A stretch of 64,000 nt of DNA, from the NCBI RefSeq assembly GCF_042677005.1, contig NZ_JBHTIF010000007.1:1-64000 (forward strand), read 5' to 3'. Position 1 is the stretch's first letter; each line of letters opens with the position of its first letter. A model generated the notes under the pieces. It saw only the letters and a list, made by a program, of their open reading frames with translations. It was not told where the DNA came from and ran no database searches. Below are positions 8,953-16,000 of the stretch, in pieces. Source of the DNA: Lysobacter_I brunescens (GTDB taxonomy: Bacteria > Pseudomonadota > Gammaproteobacteria > Xanthomonadales > Xanthomonadaceae). The position numbers were made by a program, and so were the translations under genes.

Positions 8953-10161
8953 TCAGGAGAACACGCGCCACAGGGCCTGCACGGTGGTCGCCATGCCCGA
9001 TCCGCCGTAGTGCAGGGCGATGTGGAACAGCGGCATCGACAGCACGTAGAAAATGCCGGTCCACACGATCGCGGTCGGCCCGTAGCTGTAGTCGTAGGCC
9101 TTGTAGCGCTTGGCTGCGCCGTCCGGGTCGCGGCCCCTGTCGCGTGCGATCAGCGGCAGCAGCGTGCGCCGGATCGCCAGCAGGGTGCGCAGCGAGACGG
9201 CTTCGGCCACGATGGTCAGCAGCGTGGTCAGGGCGAGGCTGTAGCCCCAGATCGCGACCGCGAACACGATCGTCATCCACAGCAGCGTCCAGCGCAGGTA
9301 GCGGTGGTACGCCGCGAGGATCGCGTCGCGTTCTTCCAGGGTTTCGGCATAGGCCAGGATGAACCGCCGGGTGAGGTGCGCCGCCAGCCAGCCGCCGGCG
9401 ATGCTGCCGCCGATCACGCTGCCCACGCCGAGCATGCCGGCCAGGCTCTTGCCGGCGACGCCGCTGCCGACCGCGCCCGCGCCGAGGGTGGTCGCGGCCA
9501 CGGCCGCCGCCGGCTTGGTCGCGATGCCCAGCCCGGTGATGACCGCCGCCGTGAACGCGGCCGAGGGCGCGGAATTGCGCGCGAATTCGCCGAAGCGTGC
9601 GAGCAGGTCGTCGCGGATCTGCTGGCGTGCCCGCGACAGGCGCTTGCGCACGGCGGCGTCGGTGATGCCCAGCAGCGTCGCTACCTGCTGCGAACTCTGG
9701 CCCTCGCGATAGAACAGCAGCAGGGTTTCGCGGCTGTCCTCGGGCAGGGCGGCGATCAGCTCGGCGGCGGCGGCCTCGCGTTCGCCGTCGAGCACGTGGT
9801 CCATCGGCTGCGGGCCGGGGTCGGCGGCGACCGCCAGCACCAGTTCGGCATTCGCGCCGTCCAGCGGCTGGTCGCGGTAGCGGCGCAGGTGGTCGCGGGC
9901 CAGGTTGCGCGCGATCTGGCGCAGCCAAGGCAGGAAGCTGTCCGGGCTGTGCAGGCTGTCCAGCCGCTGCCAGGCGTTGAGGAAGGCCTCCTGGGCGATG
10001 TCCTCGCTGGCGGCCACGTCGCGGGTGATCGCCAGCGCCACGGCGGTCACCGTGTTCTGGCAGGCCGAGACGATGCGGCCGTAGGCCACGGCGTCGCCGC
10101 CCCGGGCGGCGGGCAGGTCGCGCTGGATGAGTTCGTCGAAGGTGAGGGCGGCGGCGCTCAT
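8953..10161 (-). CDS. ECF-like sigma factor fused to a C-terminal multi-pass membrane domain (copy 2)
   Basis: This 402-residue paralog of the downstream gene has sigma region 2 (AASEDIAQEAFLNAWQ, PWLRQIARNLARDHLR) and region 4 (ALPEDSRETLLLFYREGQS, AVRKRLSRARQ) in the first 195 residues. They are clearly similar to copy 1. The membrane half differs more: a Gly/Ala-rich helix pair, then RYLRWTLLWMTIVF and a final aromatic-rich pair. Sigma parts are thus conserved while the membrane parts have diverged, as expected if the tails sense different inputs. It starts at ATG 10161 and is divergent from the EF-hand gene across 185 bases that must carry both promoters. Confidence 0.85.
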   Translation of the reverse strand: MSAAALTFDELIQRDLPAARGGDAVAYGRIVSACQNTVTAVALAITRDVAASEDIAQEAFLNAWQRLDSLHSPDSFLPWLRQIARNLARDHLRRYRDQPLDGANAELVLAVAADPGPQPMDHVLDGEREAAAAELIAALPEDSRETLLLFYREGQSSQQVATLLGITDAAVRKRLSRARQQIRDDLLARFGEFARNSAPSAAFTAAVITGLGIATKPAAAVAATTLGAGAVGSGVAGKSLAGMLGVGSVIGGSIAGGWLAAHLTRRFILAYAETLEERDAILAAYHRYLRWTLLWMTIVFAVAIWGYSLALTTLLTIVAEAVSLRTLLAIRRTLLPLIARDRGRDPDGAAKRYKAYDYSYGPTAIVWTGIFYVLSMPLFHIALHYGGSGMATTVQALWRVFS

Positions 10162-10346
10162 GGTCGGAATGGTCTCAGTCGTCGTGCAGCAGGTTCAACC
10201 CATGACGCGGCAGCGCGGCGGATGTGACCAGGGCGCAGATCGCGACCTGCCGCCGGTCAACCCGGGCGCCCGGCACGCGTTGATCCGGATGTGCGCATGC
10301 ATGCAGCATCCAGACATTCACTCCCGACTCCTACACAGGAACCCTC

Positions 10347-11147
10347 ATGAAACCCATCGTACTGCTCGGCACAGCGCTGATCGTCGCGACGACCGGCATG
10401 TCCGTCATTGCCCAGACCGGCCCGGCCGGCCAGCGCGGCGAGCGCATGGCCCAGCTCGACACCAACAAGGACGGCGCGATCGACCGCAGCGAAGCGGCCA
10501 AGGCACCGAAGCTGCTGGAACACTTCGACCGGATGGACGCGAACAAGGACGGTCGCATTTCCGCCGAGGAACGCCCGCAGCGCGGGCGCCAGGGTGGTCG
10601 CCAGGGCGGCCGGGGCGGCGATCGCATGGCCCAGCTCGACGCCAACAAGGACGGCGCGATCGACCGCAGCGAAGCGGCCAAGGCACCGAAACTGCTGGAA
10701 CATTTCGACCGGATGGACGCCAACAAGGACGGGCGCATTTCCGCTGAGGAGCGCCCGCAGCGCGGCCGTCACGGCGGCCGGGGCGGCGAGCGCATGGCCC
10801 AGCTCGACGCCAACAAGGACGGCGCGATCGACCGCAGCGAAGCGGCCAAGGCGCCGAAGCTGCTGGAACACTTCGACCGGATGGACGCCAACAAGGACGG
10901 TCGCATTTCCGCCGAGGAGCGTCCGCAGCGCGGTCGTCACGGTGGCATGGGCGGGAAGGGGGGCCGTGCGAAGCTCGACACCGACGGCGACCAGCGCGTG
11001 AGTCGCCAGGAAGCCGCGCAGCGGCCGCAGCTGAGCGAGAAGTTCGCCGCGATCGACGGCAACAGCGATGGCTACCTCAGCCGCGATGAAATGCAGGCCT
11101 ACCGCCGCGAGCACGGCAAGCGCCCGCAGGGGCCCGCCAAGCCGTAA
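10347..11147 (+). CDS. Secreted EF-hand protein with eight calcium-binding loops
   Basis: The 266-residue protein has an N-terminal signal peptide (residues 1-23, cleavage near VIAQ). It then has four EF-hand pairs. The first three repeat the loops DANKDGAIDRSE (DTNKDG in the first) and DANKDGRISAEE, separated by Arg/Gly-rich linkers (RPQRGRQGG and similar). The fourth is divergent (DTDGDQRVSRQE, DGNSDGYLSRDE). All loops keep Asp at 1, 3 and 5, apart from Asn replacements, and Glu at 12, so calcium binding is likely. AGGA lies eight bases before the ATG. It probably acts as a periplasmic or extracellular calcium-binding protein. There is no catalytic domain. Confidence 0.9.
   Translation: MKPIVLLGTALIVATTGMSVIAQTGPAGQRGERMAQLDTNKDGAIDRSEAAKAPKLLEHFDRMDANKDGRISAEERPQRGRQGGRQGGRGGDRMAQLDANKDGAIDRSEAAKAPKLLEHFDRMDANKDGRISAEERPQRGRHGGRGGERMAQLDANKDGAIDRSEAAKAPKLLEHFDRMDANKDGRISAEERPQRGRHGGMGGKGGRAKLDTDGDQRVSRQEAAQRPQLSEKFAAIDGNSDGYLSRDEMQAYRREHGKRPQGPAKP
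10446..10950. repeat. Three tandem coding repeats in the EF-hand gene
   Basis: Units begin at 10446, 10626 and 10794 (each at ATGGCCCAGCTCGAC). The first period is 180 bases and the second 168, the 12-base difference lying in the Arg/Gly linker. Units are almost identical at DNA level, including silent positions, which points to recent internal duplication or homogenisation. Confidence 0.88.
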
Positions 11148-11188
11148 GCGGATGCCTTCGCAGGCGGCGGATGCGTTCGAAGCCCAAG

Positions 11189-11322
11189 CCCCCTTTGGAA
11201 AAGGGGGCGGCGTCAGCGGGGGATTTGCTTTGCAGGCATGACGGGGCCGCGACTTGTGTCTCTCCCGCAAGAGCAAATCCCCCCGCCGCGCGGTGCGCGT
11301 CGGCCCCCTTTTTCAAAGGGGG
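11189..11322. repeat. Dispersed palindromic repeat pair (REP/REPIN-like), copy B
   Basis: A unit with the form CCCCCTTTG-AAAAGGGGG followed by GGGGATTTGC (11189-11228) faces an inverted unit (11273-11322). The same two units, in the opposite relative order, occur at 51165-51274. The element lies between two convergent genes. No open frame or transposase is present, so it is a non-autonomous repeat. Confidence 0.75.
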
Positions 11323-11366
11323 CGAACCGGCATGCGCGGGCGAACCGGCAGGGCGGATGTCAAAGA

Positions 11367-11388
11367 GGCTGAGCTGCGTAGCTCAGCC
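11367..11388 (-). terminator. Hairpin downstream of the DUF2007 gene
   Basis: Nine-base arms GGCTGAGCT/AGCTCAGCC with a four-base loop lie 40 bases after the stop of the minus-strand gene. In the minus direction the stem is followed by TCTTTGAC, a weak T-tract. A terminator is likely but not certain. Confidence 0.5.
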
Positions 11389-11428
11389 CGTACATGCACT
11401 CGGGAAGACGAAACGATCAAGCCTCCGC

Positions 11429-12238
11429 TCAGAGCACGATCCGCTTCACTTTCCACACGGTGTCGTCGCGTTGCACTTCCAGCGTGCGCACGTCCTCGCG
11501 GCGCGTGCCGTCGGGCCCCTGGTCGGCGATGACCAGGCGCACGGTGCCGGTGCCCCAGCCGTCGGTGCGGTAGTCCGACACGTCGATCGACAGCAGCGAC
11601 ATGGCATCCGCGCCGCCGCAGGTCGAGGCCGGGCGCAGACGCTTGCGGTCGGCCTTCAGCTGCTCCAGGACGCGTTCCGGCGGATCCTTGCCGTCCACCG
11701 ACAGACAGGCTTCCGCGCCGTCGTGGGCGCGCAGTTCGACATCGATCAGCATCGCCGCCAGCGCGCTGGGCGTGTCGACGACGTGGGTGTTGGCTTTCGG
11801 GGCCGGTGCCGCAGCGGCCGGCGCGGGCGTGGCGGTGGGCGGTGCCTTTCGCGACGACAGGAAACCGATGCCCATCGCCACGGCGATCGCCAGCAGCAGC
11901 CCGCTCTTGATGCGGAAGGCCTTGCGCTTGCGCGCCGCGATCTCGTCCTCGCCGCGCGCGTCGTGCGGCGTCGGCAGGTAGCTGGTCGGCGAGCGGCCGG
12001 AGTCGAGCAGGCCCATCTCGCGCAGGATCTCGCGCGCCTTCGGCTGGTCGTCGGAGGTGACCACCCAGACCGCAGGGCGGACGTCGCCTTCGGGGCTTTC
12101 GCGATAGCTGAAGCTGCCGCGCCGGCTGCCGCGATACGAGCGGCCGTTGGTCACGCGGGTCTCGATGCCGTGCTCGTTGAGCAGGGCGGCGACGCGCTCG
12201 ACGTTTTCGAGGCGGGGACTGCTGAATACCTGGCGCAT
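11429..12238 (-). CDS. DUF2007-type membrane protein
   Basis: In this 269-residue protein the first 75 residues (RQVFSSPRLENVERVAALLN, then AVWVVTSDDQPKAREIL) resemble the DUF2007 'putative signal-transducing' fold, a small ferredoxin-like domain. One membrane helix (about 110-130) follows, then an Ala/Pro linker and a C-terminal domain of about 120 residues that I do not recognise (two Cys, ends in WKVKRIVL). The C-terminal part should be periplasmic. The gene lies four bases after the tesB stop and is likely in one transcript with it. Xanthomonads carry similar proteins of unknown function. Confidence 0.75.
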   Translation of the reverse strand: MRQVFSSPRLENVERVAALLNEHGIETRVTNGRSYRGSRRGSFSYRESPEGDVRPAVWVVTSDDQPKAREILREMGLLDSGRSPTSYLPTPHDARGEDEIAARKRKAFRIKSGLLLAIAVAMGIGFLSSRKAPPTATPAPAAAAPAPKANTHVVDTPSALAAMLIDVELRAHDGAEACLSVDGKDPPERVLEQLKADRKRLRPASTCGGADAMSLLSIDVSDYRTDGWGTGTVRLVIADQGPDGTRREDVRTLEVQRDDTVWKVKRIVL

Positions 12239-12242
12239 GGGA

Positions 12243-13145
12243 TCAGTGCCCTGCCTTGTCGTTGTCGAGGACGCGAATCATGCCTTCCTGCGAGGTGCTG
12301 GCGATCAGATGGCCGGCGCGATCGAAGATCTGCCCGCGGGCCAGGCCGCGCGCGTTCTGCGCGCTGGGGCTGTCGATCGAATACAGCAGCCAGTCGTCGG
12401 CGCGGAACGGGCGATGGAACCACATCGTGTGGTCGAGCGAGGCCATCTGCACGTTCGGCTGGTAGTAGCTGATGCCATGCGGGAAGGTGGTGGTGCCGAG
12501 CAGGTGGAAATCACTGGCGTAGGCGAGCAGGGCGCGATGCAGCTCCGGCGCGTCGCCGACCGGCTCGGACAGCTTGAACCACACCTGCTGGAAAGGCGGG
12601 CGCTTCGGCGGATTGAGTTCGTCGCGCGGATAGATCGGACGGAATTCGAACGGACCCATGCGGTTGAGCCAGCGCTGGATCTTGGTCGGCAGCTGCGCCA
12701 GCTTGTCCGGCGGCAGCGGCGCGGTGGGCTCCACGTCCTCGGGCATCGGCACCTGCGGCATCGGCAACTGGTGCTCGGCGCCGACTTCGTGGACCTGGAA
12801 CGAGGCAGCGCAGACGAAGATCGGCTGGCCGTGCTGGATCGCGGTGACGCGGCGCACCGAAAAGCTGCCGCCGTCGCGGGTGCGGTCGACGTCGTAGACG
12901 ATCGGGTGTTCGATGTCGCCGGCGCGCAGGAAGTAGGCATGCAGCGAATGCGCGTCGCGCGCGCCCTTGGCCGGATCATCCTTCGTCAAATCCAGCGTCG
13001 CCTGCGCGGCGGAGAGTGCCTGGCCCAGCACCTGGCCGCCGAAGACATATTTCGTGCCGATGTCGCGGCTCTGCCCGCGGAACAGATTGTTTTCCAGCCG
13101 CTCCAGCGACAGCAGTTCGATGAGTTCGGAGACGGGCGAGGTCAT
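12243..13145 (-). CDS. tesB: Acyl-CoA thioesterase II (TesB)
   Basis: The 300-residue protein is a double hot-dog fold thioesterase that hydrolyses medium- and long-chain acyl-CoA in the cytosol. The N-terminal hot dog has NLFRGQSRDIGTKYVFGGQV. The C-terminal half has ASLDHTMWFHRPFRADDWLLY (the conserved Asp region) and GLARGQIFDRAGHLIASTSQEG (Gln and Thr of the catalytic triad). Length equals that of E. coli TesB (about 286) with a small extension. The start at ATG 13145 is the first in frame before conserved sequence. Confidence 0.95.
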   Translation of the reverse strand: MTSPVSELIELLSLERLENNLFRGQSRDIGTKYVFGGQVLGQALSAAQATLDLTKDDPAKGARDAHSLHAYFLRAGDIEHPIVYDVDRTRDGGSFSVRRVTAIQHGQPIFVCAASFQVHEVGAEHQLPMPQVPMPEDVEPTAPLPPDKLAQLPTKIQRWLNRMGPFEFRPIYPRDELNPPKRPPFQQVWFKLSEPVGDAPELHRALLAYASDFHLLGTTTFPHGISYYQPNVQMASLDHTMWFHRPFRADDWLLYSIDSPSAQNARGLARGQIFDRAGHLIASTSQEGMIRVLDNDKAGH

Positions 13146-13307
13146 GGGAAAGCCGGTGGGGACGTGCCGCGATTATAGGCCGGCCCGGTGCGGACCGCCC
13201 GTGAACGCGGGCCTGCGAGGCGGCAAGACGCATCGTTGCCCGGATGCGTTCTCCGCCCCCGGGTGCTGCGTGCGACGCTGGCACCGTTCCCGCGACAGGT
13301 TCCTGCC

Positions 13308-14168
13308 ATGACCACCCTCATCGCCCCGCGCGTCCACGACATCGGCGGTTTCGACGTCCGCCGCGCCGTGCCCTCGATCCAGGCCCGCAGCGTCGGCCCG
13401 TTCGTGTTCGCCGACCACATCGGCCCGGCGGTGTTCGCCCCCGAGACCGGCATGGACGTGCGCCCGCACCCGCACATCGGCCTGGCCACGGTGACCTTCC
13501 TGTGGTCGGGGCGGATCCACCATCGCGACAGCCTCGGCACCCGCCAGGACATCGGCCCGGGCGATGTGAACTGGATGACCGCCGGGCGCGGTATCGCCCA
13601 CTCCGAGCGCACGCCGGCCACGCTGCGTCCGTCCGGCCACGCCCTGCACGGCCTGCAGACCTGGGTGGCGCTGCCGAAGGCGTACGAGGAGGTCGAGCCG
13701 GCCTTCCATCATCATCCCGCCGACACCCTGCCGCGCGCGGAGACCCCAGGTGCGCTGCTGCGCGTGGTCGCCGGCCGCGCCCATGGCGAGGAGTCGCCGG
13801 TGCAGGTCTTCGCCGACACCCTGTACGTCGCCATCGACCTCGACCCCGGCGCCGAGGTCGAGCTGGACGCCACGCATCCGGAGCGTGCGCTGTACGTGCT
13901 CGAAGGCGAGACCCAGCTCGATGGCACGGACATCCCGCCGATGCACCTGGTCGTGCTCGATCGCGGCGCGCGCCACCGCCTGCGCGCGAAGACGCCGGTC
14001 AAGGCGATGCTGCTCGGCGGCGAACCGCTCGACGGCCCGCGTCATCTCTGGTGGAACTTCGTGTCTACGTCGAAGGACCGCATCGAACAGGCCAAGCGCG
14101 ACTGGATCCTCGGCAATTTCGGCCACGTGCCCGGCGAGACGGAGTTCATTCCGCTGCCGGTCCGCTGA
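13308..14168 (+). CDS. Pirin family protein (copy 1)
   Basis: The protein has 286 residues and a bicupin fold. The N-terminal cupin carries the metal-binding motif HPHIGLATVTFLW plus HSERTP, with His and Glu ligands as in bacterial pirins, some of which act as quercetin dioxygenases. The C-terminal cupin is less conserved. It is presumably cytosolic; its role in this organism is unknown. The start at 13308 (MTTLIAPRVHDIGG) fits family N-termini; the upstream extension has no family similarity. It is divergent from tesB. A second pirin lies at 35680, so the two are likely old paralogs. Confidence 0.88.
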   Translation: MTTLIAPRVHDIGGFDVRRAVPSIQARSVGPFVFADHIGPAVFAPETGMDVRPHPHIGLATVTFLWSGRIHHRDSLGTRQDIGPGDVNWMTAGRGIAHSERTPATLRPSGHALHGLQTWVALPKAYEEVEPAFHHHPADTLPRAETPGALLRVVAGRAHGEESPVQVFADTLYVAIDLDPGAEVELDATHPERALYVLEGETQLDGTDIPPMHLVVLDRGARHRLRAKTPVKAMLLGGEPLDGPRHLWWNFVSTSKDRIEQAKRDWILGNFGHVPGETEFIPLPVR

Positions 14169-14190
14169 GTCGACATCGAAGTCTGCTCTT

Positions 14191-14252
14191 GTGGGAGCGA
14201 CGCAAGTCGCGATGCTCTTCCGGCGGGCTGTCGCGACTTGCGTCGCTCCCAC
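14191..14252. repeat. Short palindromic repeat with 22-base perfect arms
   Basis: GTGGGAGCGACGCAAGTCGCGA (14191-14212) is exactly complementary to 14231-14252, with an 18-base loop. It lies between convergent genes. Palindromes of this sequence type are abundant in Xanthomonadaceae intergenic DNA (established observation for the group). It could also act as a bidirectional terminator. Confidence 0.75.
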
Positions 14253-14310
14253 CAAATCCCTCCCTCTTCTTTGCGTCTTTCCTGCAAAACCCGGAATTTC
14301 CAGCGCCGCC

Positions 14311-14889
14311 TTACGGCGTCAACCGCTCCCATCGCACGCCCTGCATGATGCGTTCCCATGGGAACAGCGGCCCGGGGTCGCGCTTGCGCGGCACCTGCAC
14401 GGTCGGGTCGTCGAGGGCCTGTTCCATCTCGCGGTCGAGGTCCTCGTGGCCGGCGATGAATTTCACCGAGGGGAACTGCGCCTGCAGGTGGGCTAGCAGC
14501 GCGATCAGCGCGGCGATCTGCGCCTCGGGATAGGGCTCGTCCATCGCCTGGTGCTTCGAGTCGCGCCAGTGCGGGTAGCGGCCGGTGTTGACCAGTTCGA
14601 TGCCGATCGAGCGCGGGTTGTAACCGCGCACGTGGTGGGCGATGCGGTCCGGGCGCACGTACAGCAGCACGCGGCCGTCGCGGTCGATGTAGTAGTGGCC
14701 GCTGTTGCCGGTGCCGCTGCCCTCGTAGAGCACGCGCTCGCCGAACTCGCGGGCGGACGCCAGCGTCGGCGTTTCGGTGCAGTGGACGACCACGAGGTCG
14801 ATCTGCGACAGCGGGCGGGCGTCGAGTTTCTGCTCGTAGGGCAGGGGATCGATTTCGACGGGCGGCATCGGCGGCAGGTCGGGCAGCAT
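14311..14889 (-). CDS. N-acetylmuramoyl-L-alanine amidase, AmpD-like
   Basis: The 192-residue protein belongs to the amidase_2 family of zinc amidases that cut the bond between N-acetylmuramic acid and the peptide stem. Zinc-ligand candidates are His36 (VVVHCTETP), the His of HHVRGYN, and GHEDLDR near the C-terminus. GIELVNTG carries the catalytic-region Glu. There is no signal peptide, so like AmpD it should work in the cytosol on anhydro-muropeptides during wall recycling, though export by another route cannot be excluded. The start is ATG 14889; the MOSC gene starts 24 bases away on the other strand. Confidence 0.88.
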   Translation of the reverse strand: MLPDLPPMPPVEIDPLPYEQKLDARPLSQIDLVVVHCTETPTLASAREFGERVLYEGSGTGNSGHYYIDRDGRVLLYVRPDRIAHHVRGYNPRSIGIELVNTGRYPHWRDSKHQAMDEPYPEAQIAALIALLAHLQAQFPSVKFIAGHEDLDREMEQALDDPTVQVPRKRDPGPLFPWERIMQGVRWERLTP

Positions 14890-14895
14890 GGGCCG

Positions 14896-14907
14896 GATGC
14901 TAGCATC
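14896..14907. promoter_or_regulatory. Shared palindromic -10 region for divergent amidase and MOSC genes
   Basis: GATGCTAGCATC is a perfect palindrome centred in the 23-base gap between the two start codons. It presents TAGCAT as a -10 hexamer to both strands (14901-14906 plus, 14902-14897 minus). From each hexamer the usual distance to +1 lands on, or one base before, the ATG, so both mRNAs would be leaderless. Good -35 hexamers are not evident. Confidence 0.5.
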
Positions 14908-14912
14908 TGCGC

Positions 14913-15413
14913 ATGTCGCTCCCGCTCCCCGGTTCCGAACTCCACGCCCTGATGACGCAATTCCCCCGCGCCGGCACCGTGCGCTGGATCGGCCTGCGTC
15001 CGGCCCGCGACGTGCCCATGCGCGAGGTCGACAGCGCCGAGGCCATCGCCGGCAAGGGCCTGCGCGGCGACCGCTACGGCAGTGGCAGCGGCAAGCGCGG
15101 CATCACCCTGATCCAGGCTGAACACCTGCCGGTGATCGCGGCCCTGGCCGGGCTGGACGGCATCGCGCCGGCGACCCTCCGTCGCAACCTGGTGGTCTCC
15201 GGCCTGCCGCTGATCGCCCTGAAGGGCCGGCGCTTCCGGATCGGCGAGGTGCTGCTGGAAGGCACCCAGCCCTGCGATCCCTGCTCGCGGATGGAAGCCG
15301 CGCTCGGGCCCGGCGGCTACAACGCGATGCGCGGCCATGGCGGCCTCTGCGCGAAGATTCTCGAAGGCGGCACCCTGCGCATCGGCGATGCGGTGACCTG
15401 GGTCGAGACCTGA
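14913..15413 (+). CDS. MOSC domain-containing protein
   Basis: The 166-residue single-domain MOSC protein belongs to the beta-strand-rich fold found at the C-terminus of molybdenum cofactor sulfurases and in YiiM/YuaD. It has the family motifs GDRY, NLVVSGLPL, TQPCDPCSRME with the conserved Cys, and GHGGLCAKILEGG. MOSC proteins bind or carry sulfur or use the molybdenum cofactor; which applies here is unknown. No ribosome binding site precedes the ATG, consistent with a leaderless message. Confidence 0.88.
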   Translation: MSLPLPGSELHALMTQFPRAGTVRWIGLRPARDVPMREVDSAEAIAGKGLRGDRYGSGSGKRGITLIQAEHLPVIAALAGLDGIAPATLRRNLVVSGLPLIALKGRRFRIGEVLLEGTQPCDPCSRMEAALGPGGYNAMRGHGGLCAKILEGGTLRIGDAVTWVET

Positions 15414-15469
15414 TCGCTCGCCTTTCTTTTCCTTTTTCACGCTGCATCACTTTCCCAGAGGCTTCCCGC

Positions 15470-16000
15470 GTGCCCGGACACTGCATTCTTTCCCATGGCT
15501 TCGAGAGCGGCCCGGACGCCACCAAGGTGACCGCGCTGGCCGAGGTCGCCGAGCGTTTCGGCTGGACCCACGAGCGCCCCGATTACACCGACCTGGACGC
15601 GAAGCACGAGGTCAGCCCGGTGGGCGACGTGGTGGCCCGGCTCGAACGCCTGCGCGGGCTGGCCCATGCGGCGGCCGCGCGCGGCCCGCTGGTGCTGGCC
15701 GGCTCCAGCCTCGGTGCCTACATCTCGGCGCAGATCGCCTTCGAGGTCCCGGTGCGCGCGCTGTTCCTCATGGCACCGCCGCTGACCATGGGCCCGCTGC
15801 CGGCGCTGGATGCGCCCGCCGTGCCGGTTTCGGTGATCCACGGCTGGGATGATGAACTGATCCCGGCGATGGCGGTCGCACAGTGGGCGCAGTTGCGCCG
15901 AGCGCGCTTGCTGCTGGTCGATGACCAGCACCGTCTTTCCTCGCACGTGCAGGCCTCGGCCGATGCCTTCGCTGCGCTGCTGGCGGAGGTGGCGGCATGA
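15470..16000 (+). CDS. Alpha/beta hydrolase, YqiA-like
   Basis: This small 176-residue alpha/beta hydrolase has a nucleophile elbow (LAGSSLGAYIS, Ser in GSSLG), an acid in IHGWDDELIP and His in VDDQHRLSSH, so a full Ser-Asp-His triad is visible. The N-terminal LSHGFESGPDATK supplies the oxyanion region. It is probably a cytosolic esterase; the substrate is unknown. GTG at 15470 is chosen because AGAGG lies nine bases upstream. It overlaps rlmKL by ATGA, so translation is coupled. Confidence 0.85.
   Translation: MPGHCILSHGFESGPDATKVTALAEVAERFGWTHERPDYTDLDAKHEVSPVGDVVARLERLRGLAHAAAARGPLVLAGSSLGAYISAQIAFEVPVRALFLMAPPLTMGPLPALDAPAVPVSVIHGWDDELIPAMAVAQWAQLRRARLLLVDDQHRLSSHVQASADAFAALLAEVAA

Noticed and set aside
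10446..10950. Tandem repeats as a CRISPR array
   Set aside because: The repeats are contiguous, coding and 168-180 bases long with no variable spacers.
10257..11276. Large minus-strand frame across the EF-hand gene
   Set aside because: It is an antisense reading of the repeats; the plus frame gives a signal peptide and perfect EF loops.
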